From the NCBI GenBank assembly GCA_032716605.1, contig CM064512.1, forward strand, positions 28,396,640-28,460,639: a stretch of DNA of 64,000 nt. Reading direction: 5' to 3'. Positions 34,470 to 45,099 of this stretch are shown here, piece by piece. The stretch comes from Paralithodes platypus. Lineage: Eukaryota > Arthropoda > Malacostraca > Decapoda > Lithodidae. A model generated the notes under the pieces. The model was not told the DNA's origin and searched no databases. It saw only the letters and a list, made by a program, of their open reading frames with translations. The first letter of the stretch is position 1; each line of letters opens with the position of its first letter. A program made the translations under genes and the position numbers.

Positions 34470-35470
34470 GTTATATAGTGCTGTGTTATGTTGTGTTATT
34501 GGGTTATGTTCTATATGTTGTGTTATGTTGTGGTAGTGGGTTGTGTTCTATATGCTGTGTTATATTGTGCTGTGTTATGTTGTGGTATTGGGTTATGTTC
34601 TATAATGATGTTGTGTTATGTTGTGCTGTGTTATGTTGTGGTATTGGGTTATGTTCTATATGTTGTGTTTTGTTGTGATGTGTTATGTTGTGGAATTGGG
34701 TTTTGTTCTATATGTTGTGTTATATTGTGCTGTGTTATGTTGTGGTATTGGGTTATGCTCTATATGTTGTGTTATAGCGTGCTGTGTTATGTTGTGGTAT
34801 TGGGCTATGATCTATATGCTGTGTTATATTGTGCTGTGTTGTATTGGGCTATGTTCTATACGCTGTGTTATATTATGCTGTGTTATGTTGTGGTATTGGG
34901 TTATGTTCTATATGCTGTGTTATAATGTGCTTTGTTATGTTGTGGTATTGGGTAATGTTCTATATGTTGTGTTATATTATGCTGTGTTATGTTGTGGTAT
35001 TGGGTTATGTTCTATATGCTGTGTTATAATGTACTTTGTTATGTTGTGGTATTGGGTTATGTTCTATATGTTGTTATATTATGTTGTGTTATGTTGTGGT
35101 ATTGGGTTATGTTCTATATGCTGTGTTATATTGTATTGTGTTATGTTGTGGTATTGGGTTATGTTCTATATGTTGTGTTATAGTGTGTTGTGTTATGTTG
35201 TAGTATTGGGTTATGTTCTACTGTATATGCTGTGTTATATTGTGTTGTGTTATGTTGTGGTATTGGGTTGTGTGCTATATGTTGTGTTATATTGTGTTGT
35301 GTTATGTTGTGGTATTGGGTTATGTTCTATATGCTGTGTTATATTGTGCTGTGTTATGTTGTGGTATTGGGTTATGTTCTATATGGTGTGGTATGTTGTG
35401 CTGTGTTATGTTCTACAGTATATGCTGTTGCATTGTGCTGTTTTATGTTGTGGTATTAGGCTATAATATA
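34470..35470 (+). repeat. 52 bp minisatellite, ~19 units
   Basis: The unit contains TTATGTTGTGGTATTGGGTT followed by ATGTTCTATATGCTGTGTTA and a short tail. Because 52 is not a multiple of three and the unit has no stop codon on this strand, all three plus frames stay open. This gives spurious Cys/Tyr/Val-rich frames up to 282 codons. I do not regard these as genes. Confidence 0.93.
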
Positions 35471-35479
35471 CTATTCCAG

Positions 35480-35483
<4 letters not shown>

Positions 35484-35539
<56 letters not shown>

Positions 35540-35540
35540 G
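35484..35540. repeat. (TA)n microsatellite
   Basis: A TA run with a single G interruption directly before the dispersed repeat. Confidence 0.93.
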
Positions 35541-35549
35541 TCCATCAGG

Positions 35550-35900
35550 CGCCTGGCCCGGGGAGATATTATGAAGGATTAATATGAAGGGTGCGCCTGG
35601 AAGTGTGGTCGGCAGGCATGTGGCTTTGGCTCCGCTGCATGTCTGCCTGCCGAGATCGGAGCCTCTCCGGGTGGTCGGGGGCCGGGGGAGTGCTGGAGCG
35701 ACCTTGGTGACCCTGGTCTCTGGGTGTTTTCCTGGGTGACCTAGTTGTATGTGAATTTTGTGTTTTGTCTTCTGTGTTTGTTCGTTGTTCTGTCTTGTGT
35801 TTTGTGTTTTTCCTGTTCTTGCTCTGTCTTGAGTCAGCCACCCCCAAGAAAATAAAAACGCAAACATTAATAAAATAGAGTAAAATAGAAAATAAAAATA
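35550..35900 (+). repeat. Dispersed repeat, longer copy
   Basis: This is related to 16,270-16,500 (GAGATCGG, GGTCTCTGGGTGTTTT, GGGTGACCTAG, CTCTGTCTTGAGTCAGCCACC). The part from 35,846 is also present, reversed, at the very end of the window. It has no coding potential. Confidence 0.6.
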
Positions 35901-35929
35901 AAAATAGGAAAAGTGGGGATTGGGCCTGA

Positions 35930-35996
35930 GCATATACATATATATATATATGTATATATATAATTTATATATATATACAGTATACATATATATGTA

Positions 35997-36047
<51 letters not shown>
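35930..36047. repeat. (TA)n microsatellite
   Basis: TA-rich tract with CAGTATACA interruptions. The counterpart in the right arm is 63,826-63,905. Confidence 0.9.
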
Positions 36048-36048
<1 letters not shown>

Positions 36049-36536
36049 GCATAGCACGCAATTTGATTTCCCATGGAATGATTTCTGCTTCCATGGCCGA
36101 GGACCCTCGGAGAGTGCTGAACGCATTACCGAGGTAATCCTATCGGGCATGGAAGCATACATTCCATTCTCTTTCTCTCAAACTAATGCTAAAAATCTTG
36201 GTTTACTCACGCCTGTTCTACTGCTGTCCGCAATAAGGAGGAAGCATTCAAACGGTACCGACGCCTTAAAACTCAAGACTCTCATTCTTCATATGTTTCT
36301 GCCCGGAATCAAGCCAAATCTGTTCTTCGACTTGCCAAACACTCTTTCATCAATAATAAATGCACTGAACTATCCAACTCTAGCTCTTCCCAAGCTTTCT
36401 GGCATCTAGCCAAAAACCTCTCCAACAATTTCTCTTCCTCGTCTTTCCTCCCCTTTCCCACTCTGATGGCACAACCATCACTTCTTCCTCTGACAAAGCT
36501 AAACTCTTCGCTCAAACTTTTGCTAGAAACTCCACC

Positions 36537-38012
36537 TTGGATGATTCCGGTGCTATTCCTCCTTTTCCGCCCTCCTCTCTCTTACTTATGCCTAATATCC
36601 TAATCTCTTCTAAAGATGTACTTTCTACCCTCTCTGGGCTTAACACTAATAAGGCGTACGGTCCGGACGGTGTTCCTCCTGTTGTTCTCAAAAACTGTGC
36701 TTCCGTGCTGACTCCCTGCCTAGGCAAACTCTTTCGTCTCTGTCTATCCTCTAACGTCTTCCCTTCATGCTGGAAGTTTGCTCACATTCAACCTGTCCCA
36801 AAGAAGGGTGACCGCTCTCAACCCTCCAACTATCGTCCAATTGCTCTTATCTCTTGTCTTTCTAAAGTTTTTGAAACTATTCTTGCTTCCAAATTTCTTA
36901 AGCATTTCTCTTCTCATAATCTGCTCTCAGATCGCCAGTATGGCTTCCTTAAGGGTCGCTCTACTGGTGATCTTCTTTCATATCTTACTAACTCTTGGTC
37001 ATCCTCCTTTCGGGACTTCGGTGAGACTTTTTCTATTGCACTAGACATATCGAAAGCCTTCGATAGAGTCTGGCATAAATCTTTAATTTCTAAACTACCC
37101 TCCTTCGGTTTCTATCCCTCCATCTGTGCCTTTGTCTCTAATTTCCTTTCCGGCCGTTCCATAGCCGCGGTTGTGGACGGCCATTGTTCACTTCCTCACT
37201 CTATAAACTCCGGTGTTCCTCAGGGCTCTGTCCTATCTCCTATTCTCTTTCTAATTTTTATAAATGATCTCCTTAACTGTACCTTAATTCCCATCCATTC
37301 ATACGCAGACGACTCAACCTTGCACTACTCCATTAGTTTTTCAGAACGCCCCAGCCAGCAATCCCTCAACGACAAACGTAATGAAGCCATAGAACTCTTA
37401 AATTCTGATCTAAATACTATTTCCAATTGGGGCAGAGAAAACCTTGTTAACTTTAATGCTTCCAAAACCCAATTTCTCCATCTATCTACCCGTCAGGATC
37501 TCCCAGCGGACTATCCCTTATTCTTCAACAATACAAAAATCAACCCTTCATCTTCTCTCAATATTCTTGGTGTCTCTTTTTCTTCTGCTCTCATTTGGAA
37601 GGACCATATTACCAGTCTTGCTAAGGCAGCATCCCAGAAGCTGGGTGTGCTCAACCGCCTTAGGGGGTTCTTTTCCCCTGCACAGCTTCTTGCTCTGTAC
37701 AGGGGCATAGTGCGCCCTTGTATTGAGTATTGTTCACATGTGTGGGGAGGTTCCTCTCACACTGCTCTCCTAGACAAAGTTGAAAGGAAGGCCTTTCGTA
37801 TCATTAACTCCCGTCCACTCACCAACTCTCTGCAATCTCTCTCTCTCTCCGCCGCAATGTTGCATCTCTCTTGCTATTCTATCGCTACTATAATAATCAG
37901 TGTTCCTCAGAGCTATCCCAGTGCATACCACCTCCTTTACGTAGGGCACGTGGTACCCGTCTTGCAACTCAATCCCACCCCTACTCTGTGCAACTCTCCA
38001 ACCCAAGAGTGA
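36537..38012 (+). CDS. LINE-A reverse transcriptase (defective)
   Basis: This is the RT of a non-LTR retrotransposon, which copies element RNA at a nicked target. Visible motifs by residue: AYGPDGVPPVVLKN (~38-51), PVPKKGDRSQPSNYRPIAL (~85-104), FSIALDISKAFDRVWH (~165-181), SGVPQGSVLSPILFLIFIND (~225-245) and the catalytic box SYADD (~255). The residues upstream continue the post-endonuclease region from 36,150 in shifted frames. After about residue 435 a change in a CT run near 37,845 moves the tail into another frame (37,871-38,149). The motifs fit the jockey/I group. The exact clade is uncertain. Confidence 0.88.
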   Translation: MDDSGAIPPFPPSSLLLMPNILISSKDVLSTLSGLNTNKAYGPDGVPPVVLKNCASVLTPCLGKLFRLCLSSNVFPSCWKFAHIQPVPKKGDRSQPSNYRPIALISCLSKVFETILASKFLKHFSSHNLLSDRQYGFLKGRSTGDLLSYLTNSWSSSFRDFGETFSIALDISKAFDRVWHKSLISKLPSFGFYPSICAFVSNFLSGRSIAAVVDGHCSLPHSINSGVPQGSVLSPILFLIFINDLLNCTLIPIHSYADDSTLHYSISFSERPSQQSLNDKRNEAIELLNSDLNTISNWGRENLVNFNASKTQFLHLSTRQDLPADYPLFFNNTKINPSSSLNILGVSFSSALIWKDHITSLAKAASQKLGVLNRLRGFFSPAQLLALYRGIVRPCIEYCSHVWGGSSHTALLDKVERKAFRIINSRPLTNSLQSLSLSAAMLHLSCYSIATIIISVPQSYPSAYHLLYVGHVVPVLQLNPTPTLCNSPTQE

Positions 38013-38149
38013 AACGTTACTCTCAAACTTTCTTCTACTCAACAGCTGAGCTCTGGAACTCTCTCCCAGAATCAGTCTTTCCCTCTTCCTATGACTTAAA
38101 TTGCTTCAAACTCCGTGTGTCCAGGCATTTTGGCTCGAACGTCCCTTGA
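37871..38149 (+). CDS. LINE-A RT C-terminal tail, shifted frame
   Basis: This is the conserved end of the LINE-A protein, with SELSQCIPPPLRRARGTRLA, then FFYSTAELWNSLPES, and the end CFKLRVSRHFGSN followed by a stop. The minus-strand copy at 50,652-51,152 has this tail in one frame with the RT thumb, showing that the shift here is a mutation in the CT repeat. Confidence 0.82.
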   Translation: MLFYRYYNNQCSSELSQCIPPPLRRARGTRLATQSHPYSVQLSNPRVKRYSQTFFYSTAELWNSLPESVFPSSYDLNCFKLRVSRHFGSNVP

Positions 38150-38254
38150 TTTTGGCCCTGTCACTCTTTCAACTATGGGGGAGGCACTCGCTATAGGCAG
38201 TTATGCCTTTTGCCTCCCTCAATCACATAGAAAAAAAAAAAAAAAAAAAAAAAA

Positions 38255-38477
38255 TATGGTCTTGAACCTACCCCAACATATTATATAAGGACTTACACAT
38301 TTAATGAATGCTTCTCTAGCAACAGGATATTATCCCAAAATGTTTAAAGTTGCGAAAATGATCTTGATACCCAAACCTGAAAAAGATAGATCGCAAATAA
38401 TAAACTATAGACCTATATGATTACTTGAATTTTTTTGCAAGATTTATGAAAGAATTATTAACCACAGATTATTGGAC
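38255..38477 (+). pseudogene. LINE-B RT, first part, left of the piggyBac insertion
   Basis: The plus strand reads (with an in-frame TGA near 38,415) as an RT entry region: ASLATGYYPKMFKVAKMIL, IPKPEKDRSQIINYRP, then FFCKIYERIINHRLLD. It stops at TTAA 38,478-38,481. The reading frame resumes after the piggyBac element at 49,770, so this is one gene split by a transposon. Confidence 0.82.
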
Positions 38478-38841
38478 TTAACCTCTCCGCTGTGTACCCC
38501 CTATAGTATACAGCCCCCCCTGTGCAGAGGTATGACGTTTTGGGCGACCCTTGCAATAATCGATGAAAAGTACATCAACGTGTAGGGAATGTTCGCGCGC
38601 ATCGAGCCATACAGGTATGTATTTGGCCCAAATAAGAAATCTGGGGGGGGGGGGGGGGGGCGGTCCGGAGTTGAAGAAAGTGGAGCGAATGGCATCGCGC
38701 GGCCAGATTGTCATCGCGCGGCAAGATTTCCCGGGGTAGGAGGAGAGGGAGGAGAGGGTGGGTTAGGCCGTAATTCCGCGTATTTATCCTATTTTGAGCA
38801 CTGTTATGCCATGTAGAGTATGTGTACATATGTGTACGTAT

Positions 38842-39420
38842 GTGTACGTATGTAGGCCACCCATATACCAAGGAATATGCCGCATATAGACCAAATATGC
38901 GACATATAAGCGAATTATAAGAGAGTTTAGAGAGGCGGGAACTGGGGTGAGAGAGTTTACGCAGGAGACAAGTGCTTGTGTACTGCTTGAGTGAGAGCGG
39001 GTTTAGCGTGTGAGTATGTATAGTATGTGTACGTATGTAGGCCACCCATATACCAAGGAATATGCCACATATAGACCAAATATGCGACATATAAGCAAAT
39101 TATGAGAGACTTTAGAGGCGGGAAGTGGGGTGAGAGAGTTTACGCGAGACAAGTGCTTGTGTACCACTTGAGTGCGGGGTGACAGGGTGGTATCGAGAGT
39201 TGCCAAGTTGTACAGCGTATGTTGGCTGTAATAGCACGTATATATCGTATTTTCAGCACTGTCATGCTATATATAAAGTACGTGTACGTATGTAGGCGAT
39301 CCATCTACCAAGGAATATGCCGCATATAAACCAATTATGCGATATACAAGCCTTATGAAAGTGTTTATGGGAGAGGTGTGGTGGGTGGGTTGGTGGTGGG
39401 AGTGAGGGAGGGAGGGAAGT
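38842..39420 (+). repeat. Three subterminal repeats of the piggyBac element
   Basis: Units start near 38,842, 39,025 and 39,281 with GTGTACGTATGTAGGC, followed by CCATATACCAAGGAATATGC and a CGGGAA/GAGAGTTTACGC/GACAAGTGCTTGTGTAC tail. The tail part recurs at the transposase end (about 49,560-49,650), and the set is mirrored at about 62,640-63,250. Such repeats could be transposase-binding or promoter sequence (inference). An upstream G run lies at 38,643-38,661. Confidence 0.75.
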
Positions 39421-39637
39421 TGTTGTGAATCCCGCCAAGGTCAGCCACCTGTGTGGTGTGGTATTGTTTTACAATCTGGGGTGTAAACAAAATGAGCTAT
39501 ATTTAGACTGGTGTCAAATGTCGGTAGGGTTGGCAGAATGCGATATGAAACGATGGTTTATTCATTTGCACATTATACGCAATACAAATGTATATTCGAG
39601 ACTTACTTGTAGTGAGGGCAATCGGTACTAAATAGGA

Positions 39638-39830
39638 CAAGAATTGCTCACAAGGTGATACAAGCATAAAACTTTCCACAATAGTTCACAAAGACCTATT
39701 TTACAATTTCAGGGCAGGAGCCACCGAGATTTCAGTGTTGCATAGCAACGGTTGCTAGGCAAATCATTTTCCTTAGCAACCGGCAGCAACAATGCAGTTT
39801 CTGGAAAACTGTGAGGTGCTATTTTTTGTC
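39638..39830 (+). repeat. Left terminal inverted repeat of the XPG transposon
   Basis: It pairs with 45,100-45,285. Matching blocks include CAAGAATTGCTCACAAGGTG, GCAGGAGCCACCGAGATTTC and TTCCTTAGCAACCGGCAGCA. Small indels (for example at ~39,668) show age. A local GCATAGCAACGGTTGCTAGGC segment can fold. Confidence 0.85.
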
Positions 39831-39947
39831 TCAACTCCTTGTTCTAAAAAACATGTAGCATTGCATTTGGAGATCATATACAAGAATTATGTGGCATAAA
39901 ATCCAATTTAGGGCAAGTCATGCTATAAAAATGCCACTCCTAAAGCT

Positions 39948-40853
39948 TCAGACACTGTTCTCACAGTCACTTTTGCATTTGCAGTAGGCTGTGCATTTTA
40001 GATGCGCATCAACACATTTGCAGTCTGTGCATCCTCCTCGGCAAGAACACTTCAGTAGTTCTGGGCAGGTTGCACTGGCTTCGGGCAAGTTAGACCACAG
40101 AGGCCTCCACTTTTCTGGGCAATTCCATCCCCACTCACTTGGAGAGGGCAACTGTCGTTCTGGCACCGTGGTGCAGCCCCAGTGGTGCCCACCTTGTAGT
40201 ACTGCCCTCTTCATGTGTTGCTGTAGAGCAGCCTTGGTTGGAGGTAGACATGATATCTGACGTCCTTTGTGGATGAACAGACTCTTTCTGACTTCATTGA
40301 TGGAACGAGAAGTTGCTGTCCTGTCATAGAGTCGAATGGTGAAGTACTCCAGAGAAGCCTCAGTCGCTTCACCAATTTGTTCAGGTGCATTGTGCAGCTC
40401 ATAGAATGTCGCAGTAAATTCATCATGTGCCTCCCACACTTTCCATGCAGTCTTCTTTCCCACCTGAACCAGATGGGACACGGTATCACAACCTGTATAA
40501 GCATGGAACACAGGCAGTGCCAAGGATCTTTCTGTGCCAAGTGAAGCACATATTTCATGAGCTGGGATGTACCTAAAGTCCTTTCCACAACCAAAGGCAA
40601 TCCAGAGTTCTATCTGCTGTCTCTGAGCCAGCTGCTGTACGACTGCCACTGCCAATACTACCACGTCAGTGTCCACAGTTCGAACAAGGATCTTGTGGAA
40701 GCCCTGCATAACAGCATCACTGACATGCACCATGATCCTCGAGTCTGCCTCCTCATGGTTGCAGGGAGCAATGTTGCTGGTGTCTGGTGTAGGTAGGTAA
40801 GCATAGCACATTGGCACCATCAGTAACAATGAGAGTCTGGTCTCCTGATGCAT
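39948..40853 (-). pseudogene. XPG/FEN-like nuclease domain and CXC tail of the transposon protein
   Basis: The sequence shows HEEADSRIMVHV, then VRTVDTDVVVLAV, then FHAYTGCDTVSHL followed by VGKKTAWKVWE. This matches the order of the acidic clusters and the helix-hairpin-helix of the Rad2/FEN/XPG family (EAEA, DxD, GCDY...GIGPKRA). These enzymes cut branched DNA with two metals. The C-terminus is cysteine-rich (CSCRGGCTDCKC, then CTAYCKC), like tesmin/TSO1 CXC motifs that bind DNA. The frame starts after a shift near 40,800, so it is a fragment and not a free gene. The assignment rests on motif reading only. Confidence 0.68.
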
Positions 40854-40917
40854 TTTCCAGCAGTTCCTTGTTCAGGAATGTAAACAGGTCTGTCTTGTTG
40901 TTGGCCAAGCGAAGGAA

Positions 40918-41514
40918 CTACTGCCAGTTCTTTGGTGTTGGGCTAGACGCCCCAACTCGTCTGCGCTGAATAGGACCAGTGACACGTTGTTCTCTTGTCT
41001 GTGACTTGAGGCTGTTATCGAAGTACTGGTCCCAGACAACATCCACTCTCAGAGCCTGACTTTGAGCATTGTTTATGTATGGAAGAAAGACCTTGGCAGC
41101 ATAGTCTCCAAATGTCTTGCAGCCCTCAGGTCTAAGAAAGTGAACAAGTGCCGCACCATCCATGATTCGCACTTCAGTCTCTGGTGTCACATCATTTGAT
41201 GACCCTACTTTCTTTTCAAGACATTCTATGAGATCAGACTTCTTCCCTGGACGTAACTGCCCATAGGCAGACAGAGATGGAGGAAATGGGAGGTTTTCAT
41301 GATTGAAGAAATTGTTCAAAGTCACCTTTCCTTGTCTGACATGCAACATACAGACTTGCAAACAGCGAAGATTCACTTTTGAGGAGACTGACTTTGTCCC
41401 CTGATTTGTTTGATCGTTTGCCTTGGACATTGAACAGTACCACCTTGTTCCTGGTAATTGTTGCTGTGATTGGCTTAGTATTTGTTCTGAGCCACTCTTC
41501 CACAAATGTTGCAT
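40918..41514 (-). pseudogene. N-terminal part of the nuclease domain, transposon protein
   Basis: It contains VDVVWDQYFDNSLKSQTREQR, which resembles the VFDGK...K.R segment that begins the nuclease core of FEN-type proteins and provides an early metal-binding Asp. The region ahead (LPFPPSLSAYGQLRPGKKSD, then VRIMDGAALVHFL) may be part of the same fold (a second Asp). It ends at a TAG at 40,918-40,920, after which the same frame continues with FLRLANNKTDLFTFL, so the stop is a mutation in this copy. Confidence 0.62.
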
Positions 41515-42607
41515 ACTGCTCCTGACCCTTTGATGCGAGAGTGGTTAGACACTCGACTGACTGCCCATCCATGATGTCCTTTGTATGGAGTCTGAGAAGG
41601 TCCTGCCCTTCCTCCTCAAATGGGCTCCCCATGTCCTCCATTACACTAACTACCGCCTGAACCTGTCCAGCAAACAACTTCTGGGTTGACCGGGTTTGTT
41701 CATGATGTTTTCTTTGCCCAGAACTTTGTTGTTTCCCTACCATGGTCGCTTCAAACTCAGAAATTACTCTGACAAGTTCTGGTCCTGCCACTGCCCATCT
41801 CAAGAGGGAGTTTGCATCCTGGGTAAGCCCGATGATTCCGCCTTCATCCTTCATTACTCCATTGTTTTGTTCATGGCAGTGATCGACAGCAATGAGGGAG
41901 AATTTTCTCTGGGATTTTGCCACAACAAACTTGCCTTGCTGAAATTCTTTGGCAACATCTGGATGAGTGTGAGATAGACTGCTCATGTCACGCACATGTA
42001 AGGACATCCAACGTGCGTAGTGGGTGTGGTTGAGACTGAAGAACCAATGTGTCAATTTCTTCAATGTATCCACATACAAATCAAAGTCACCAGTACGTAG
42101 TGATCGCACAAATGTGAACAAGAGAAGTTCCAGCTCTAGACTCGTATGCCAGTACATGAACTGAGGACTTTCAGCTTTTCGCCGTTCACACCATGTGCTG
42201 AAAGTGTCTGTGGATTCTTCGGAATTGTTTGCAACACATCCATCATAAGCCTTCTTGAGAAGGATGTACAATGCACATGCAGTGACTTGGTGAGCATGAC
42301 GGGTTCGAGTCACATGTGATGCCTTCAGGAAGGACTCAGCAATGCCTGGTGTGGCAACATCAGCTTCCTGGAGAACTTCCACCCAACCACTTCCATCAAG
42401 CCAATGACCCAAAGCTTTCAAGCCTGTCATTTCAGTGTGTAGACCCCCCATAATCATTACAAACTTGTCCTCACCATACAGTTCGGACATATTCCATTGC
42501 AGCTTCTTCAGTGTAGCATACAGAAGTTGGTCCCCACTAATCACTGGAGTCTGGCCAGGGTTGAGGTGATGAGGTGATGAACTGCTGACTTCACCACTTC
42601 CATGCAA
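41297..42607 (-). pseudogene. Transposase-like middle part of the transposon protein
   Basis: I see SGDQLLYATLKKLQW, then GEDKFVMIMGGLHTEM, LGHWLDGSGWVEVLQEADV, HVTRTRHAHQV, LNHTHYARWMSLHVRDM and DHCHEQNNGVMKDEGG. This block occurs in many invertebrate uncharacterised transposon-like proteins. Conserved acidic residues in GDQ, GGLH and DHCHEQNN could be an RNase H-like DDE/D catalytic set, but I cannot prove it from sequence alone. It overlaps the preceding frame by 67 bases because of an indel near 42,570, where GAGGTGAT is repeated. Confidence 0.62.
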
Positions 42608-44505
42608 TGCCGAAGCATAGATGGTGAGCTGGCTTCCTCAACAAAGAGAGGCATCATGGCATTCACAGATGGCAGAATGTCTGGGTCTGGCACTCTGCTG
42701 GCATGGTATGCTGCCCAAGACAAAGTCGCCTCTGCTGATTTGTCATCTGCATGATGTTTCTCAACATGACTCAGCCAGTCATATTCCTTGTCCATGTCCT
42801 TGGTCAAAGGGGTGTTGAAAGAAGCCAGGTCTGCAGGGATGGGTGGGACAAAGACGTCATTTTTGGGCAACCGTGTTGGTTTCAGTTCAGTGTACGAAAG
42901 GGGCAAGTCGCTCATTTTCCTCAACCCCCTCTCTTGAGTTATTGAATTAGTGAATCCTTGGCCATTGTCTTCATCTTCACAGACATCTCGCGGAGTGAGA
43001 TTCTGGAACAAGGACAAGCTGGTGCCATGGAATGAACTTGTAGATGTCGCAGAGCTAGGGTTGTGGTCGATGTTGTCTGCAGCACTGGTGATGAAATGCC
43101 CTTTGCGAAGTTGAGGAGGACAGACTGTGCCAATCTGATGGTAATAGTCACAGACGTTATTACCCAATGATGTGATCAAGTCCATTGTGCGGTTGTATGA
43201 TGCCGACATACCAAGAGTATATAGACTCTCAATCAACTTTATATCTCTGGTTAGTGCATGAGCCTTAAGACCTACATAGACGGGTAGTGGCGTTTCACGA
43301 TCTTTGCTCTGATATACTTGTGGATTTCTCACAGAATCCCTGCGTCTCTTGATGTACACCAACAGCTGAGCAATGGATAGTATTGGTTGGCTGATAGTTG
43401 TGTTGGATGTTTGATCTGTGATGTTTGAACCATTGATAAGCATGCTGACCAGTGACAAAAGGGACCGTGTAACAGACTCCACTTGGCTGTTATGGCCAAA
43501 CGATCCAGAGAATGTAATTTTGTGTGCGAAGATGTCCTGTCGGATAATTTCAGCAATTTGGGTCATCATGACCCTCTGCTCGTCTCGATCAGTCTGGTAT
43601 CCTTCTCGGAGAATAGAGCCAACATCTTCTTCACAAGCCATGAACACATCTCGTCCATCTTTGTAAGCTTTCATCCTTGGGAGATGCATGAGAATGCGGT
43701 CTTTCAGATGCTTACTGTTTACTCGTGCAGTAACATCACCTCCAAGTTGATTTAGCCTGTCAGTGTAGAGCTTCACAAGATCTGCAAGTCTGAACACCTT
43801 CACATCCTCATCTTGCCTCTTCTCCTCAATGTAGGAAATCAGCTGAGCCAAAGCAATTCCTTTACATGTCTGGTCATCTGAGGCATCCTGATCCTGTGAT
43901 ACCTTTGCACGTGGTCTATTGTACAGGTTTGTAAGGCAGTTTGCATGATACTTTGCCTCCGGGGCAATAAGGTCTCCTGCACTTAATTTTGCAAGAAGAT
44001 TTTCATCTTGTAGATCATGTGCGCATTTCCTCACACGAAAATCTAGTTGAAATGTACAGACTTCGCGGAGGTTCTCCTTTGTTTGCTGCTGGGAACAAAA
44101 GAAGCATTTGGGACAATTGCTGCCAACTGTTCCACTTGAGGCAGTATCACCACCACTGCTAGTGCTACGTGTGAAAATTCGTTTTGAAGCAGTCCCATCT
44201 TCCTCAGACTTGTGCTTTCGTTTTGCGCGTTCCAGTTTGGTATGTGAAAACTTCTGATAACAAGATTTGTGCCACTTTTCATTCTGTTCTTTCAATGTTA
44301 ATTTAATACCATTCCCATGGTCAAGTCGTGCCAGATTGATTTTGATTGGCATTGAGTCAAGGTTACTAAACTGTGTGATGTTGTCTACTATGGTTTCATA
44401 GCCTCTGTCAGTTGGTGATATGAGAGACTCTTTGGTGTCCAGTTGACAAAAAACACAGATAGTCCAATCAGTTGCTTGAACAGATGAAGATGAGGCACTG
44501 GCCAT
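42541..44505 (-). pseudogene. N-terminal part of the transposon protein, two zinc-knuckle regions
   Basis: The start ATG at 44,503-44,505 gives MASASSSSVQATDWTICVFC. Two CxxC...HxxC regions follow: CVFCQLD with WHKSCYQKF (~18-85), and CPKCFFCSQ with YHANCLTNLY (~135-215). These are probably DNA-binding or structural zinc folds. Further on are ADNIDHNPSS and SSFHGTSLSLF (~460-485), a block typical of this invertebrate family. The open frame of 654 codons is uninterrupted, so decay is concentrated downstream. The upstream 0.5 kb (44,506-45,050) is non-coding and holds a perfect palindrome. Confidence 0.68.
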
Positions 44506-44891
44506 TTCTGTGAATATTCAGTACGTCTTGACTATCACTGTGCGCAGATCAAATATATCAAACTTGCTGAAACTGGAAACAAAATATGATTAAGGCCGAG
44601 GGTTTATCCTTTTACCACCTTTATCAAATACATCTGTTGCACACATTCCTTTATGGGATACAACTAGGTTCAGTTTCCCTACACCTAGCCCGATCGTTTA
44701 TCCAGTGCCATTTAAGTCCCGTGCGATCTGTACACCTTCCGGGTAATTCTTAAGCCCCGTTACCCTTGGCTCGGCTCTCCCGCGCTGGCACATCCTGTCA
44801 ATTCAGGTGCGGCTATCTAACTACATCTACCAACTACAAACTACAGTTTAGTAGCTAGTGGATTTGGGGCTGTTAGATAGCATTTGGGACA

Positions 44892-44941
44892 CTGATCTAG
44901 ATATACTAGTACTTATTAAAGTACTAGTATATCTAGATCAG
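44892..44941. repeat. Perfect 23 bp palindrome with 4-base loop
   Basis: The arms are 44,892-44,914 (starting CTGATCTAGATATACTAGTA) and 44,919-44,941, exact complements around ATTA. It lies about 390 bases upstream of the transposon protein start. It could be an operator-like or cruciform-forming site. No function is known. Confidence 0.92.
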
Positions 44942-45099
44942 CTGGCACTGAACCCCATGCTGAGTTACACAGCAGTGATGTCACCAGTGTGCCCTGGTTG
45001 TGTGCTGACATTCACTCTATTATATAGATATATATGCTTTTATACATCTTTTGAACCATTTTAGGAGTGAATATAGGAAAATAAATAAAAGTACAAAGT

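Larger units (their letters stand above)
36062..38254 (+). mobile_element. LINE-A: 5'-truncated jockey-like non-LTR retrotransposon
   Basis: The insert ends in a 24-base A tail (38,231-38,254). The right arm has the empty site: GCATAGCACGCAA joins directly to TATGGTCTTG at about 63,800. The 5' end starts after where an endonuclease would be encoded, so it is truncated. No target duplication longer than one or two A residues can be seen. Confidence 0.88.

Noticed and set aside
34488..35466. Long Cys/Tyr/Val-rich open frames (145-282 codons)
   Set aside because: They follow the 52 bp minisatellite. All three frames are open because the unit lacks stops, and there is no start context or domain.
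42541..44505. 654-codon frame as a host gene
   Set aside because: It continues in other frames into transposase-like and nuclease parts and lies between ~190 bp inverted repeats, so it belongs to the transposon.
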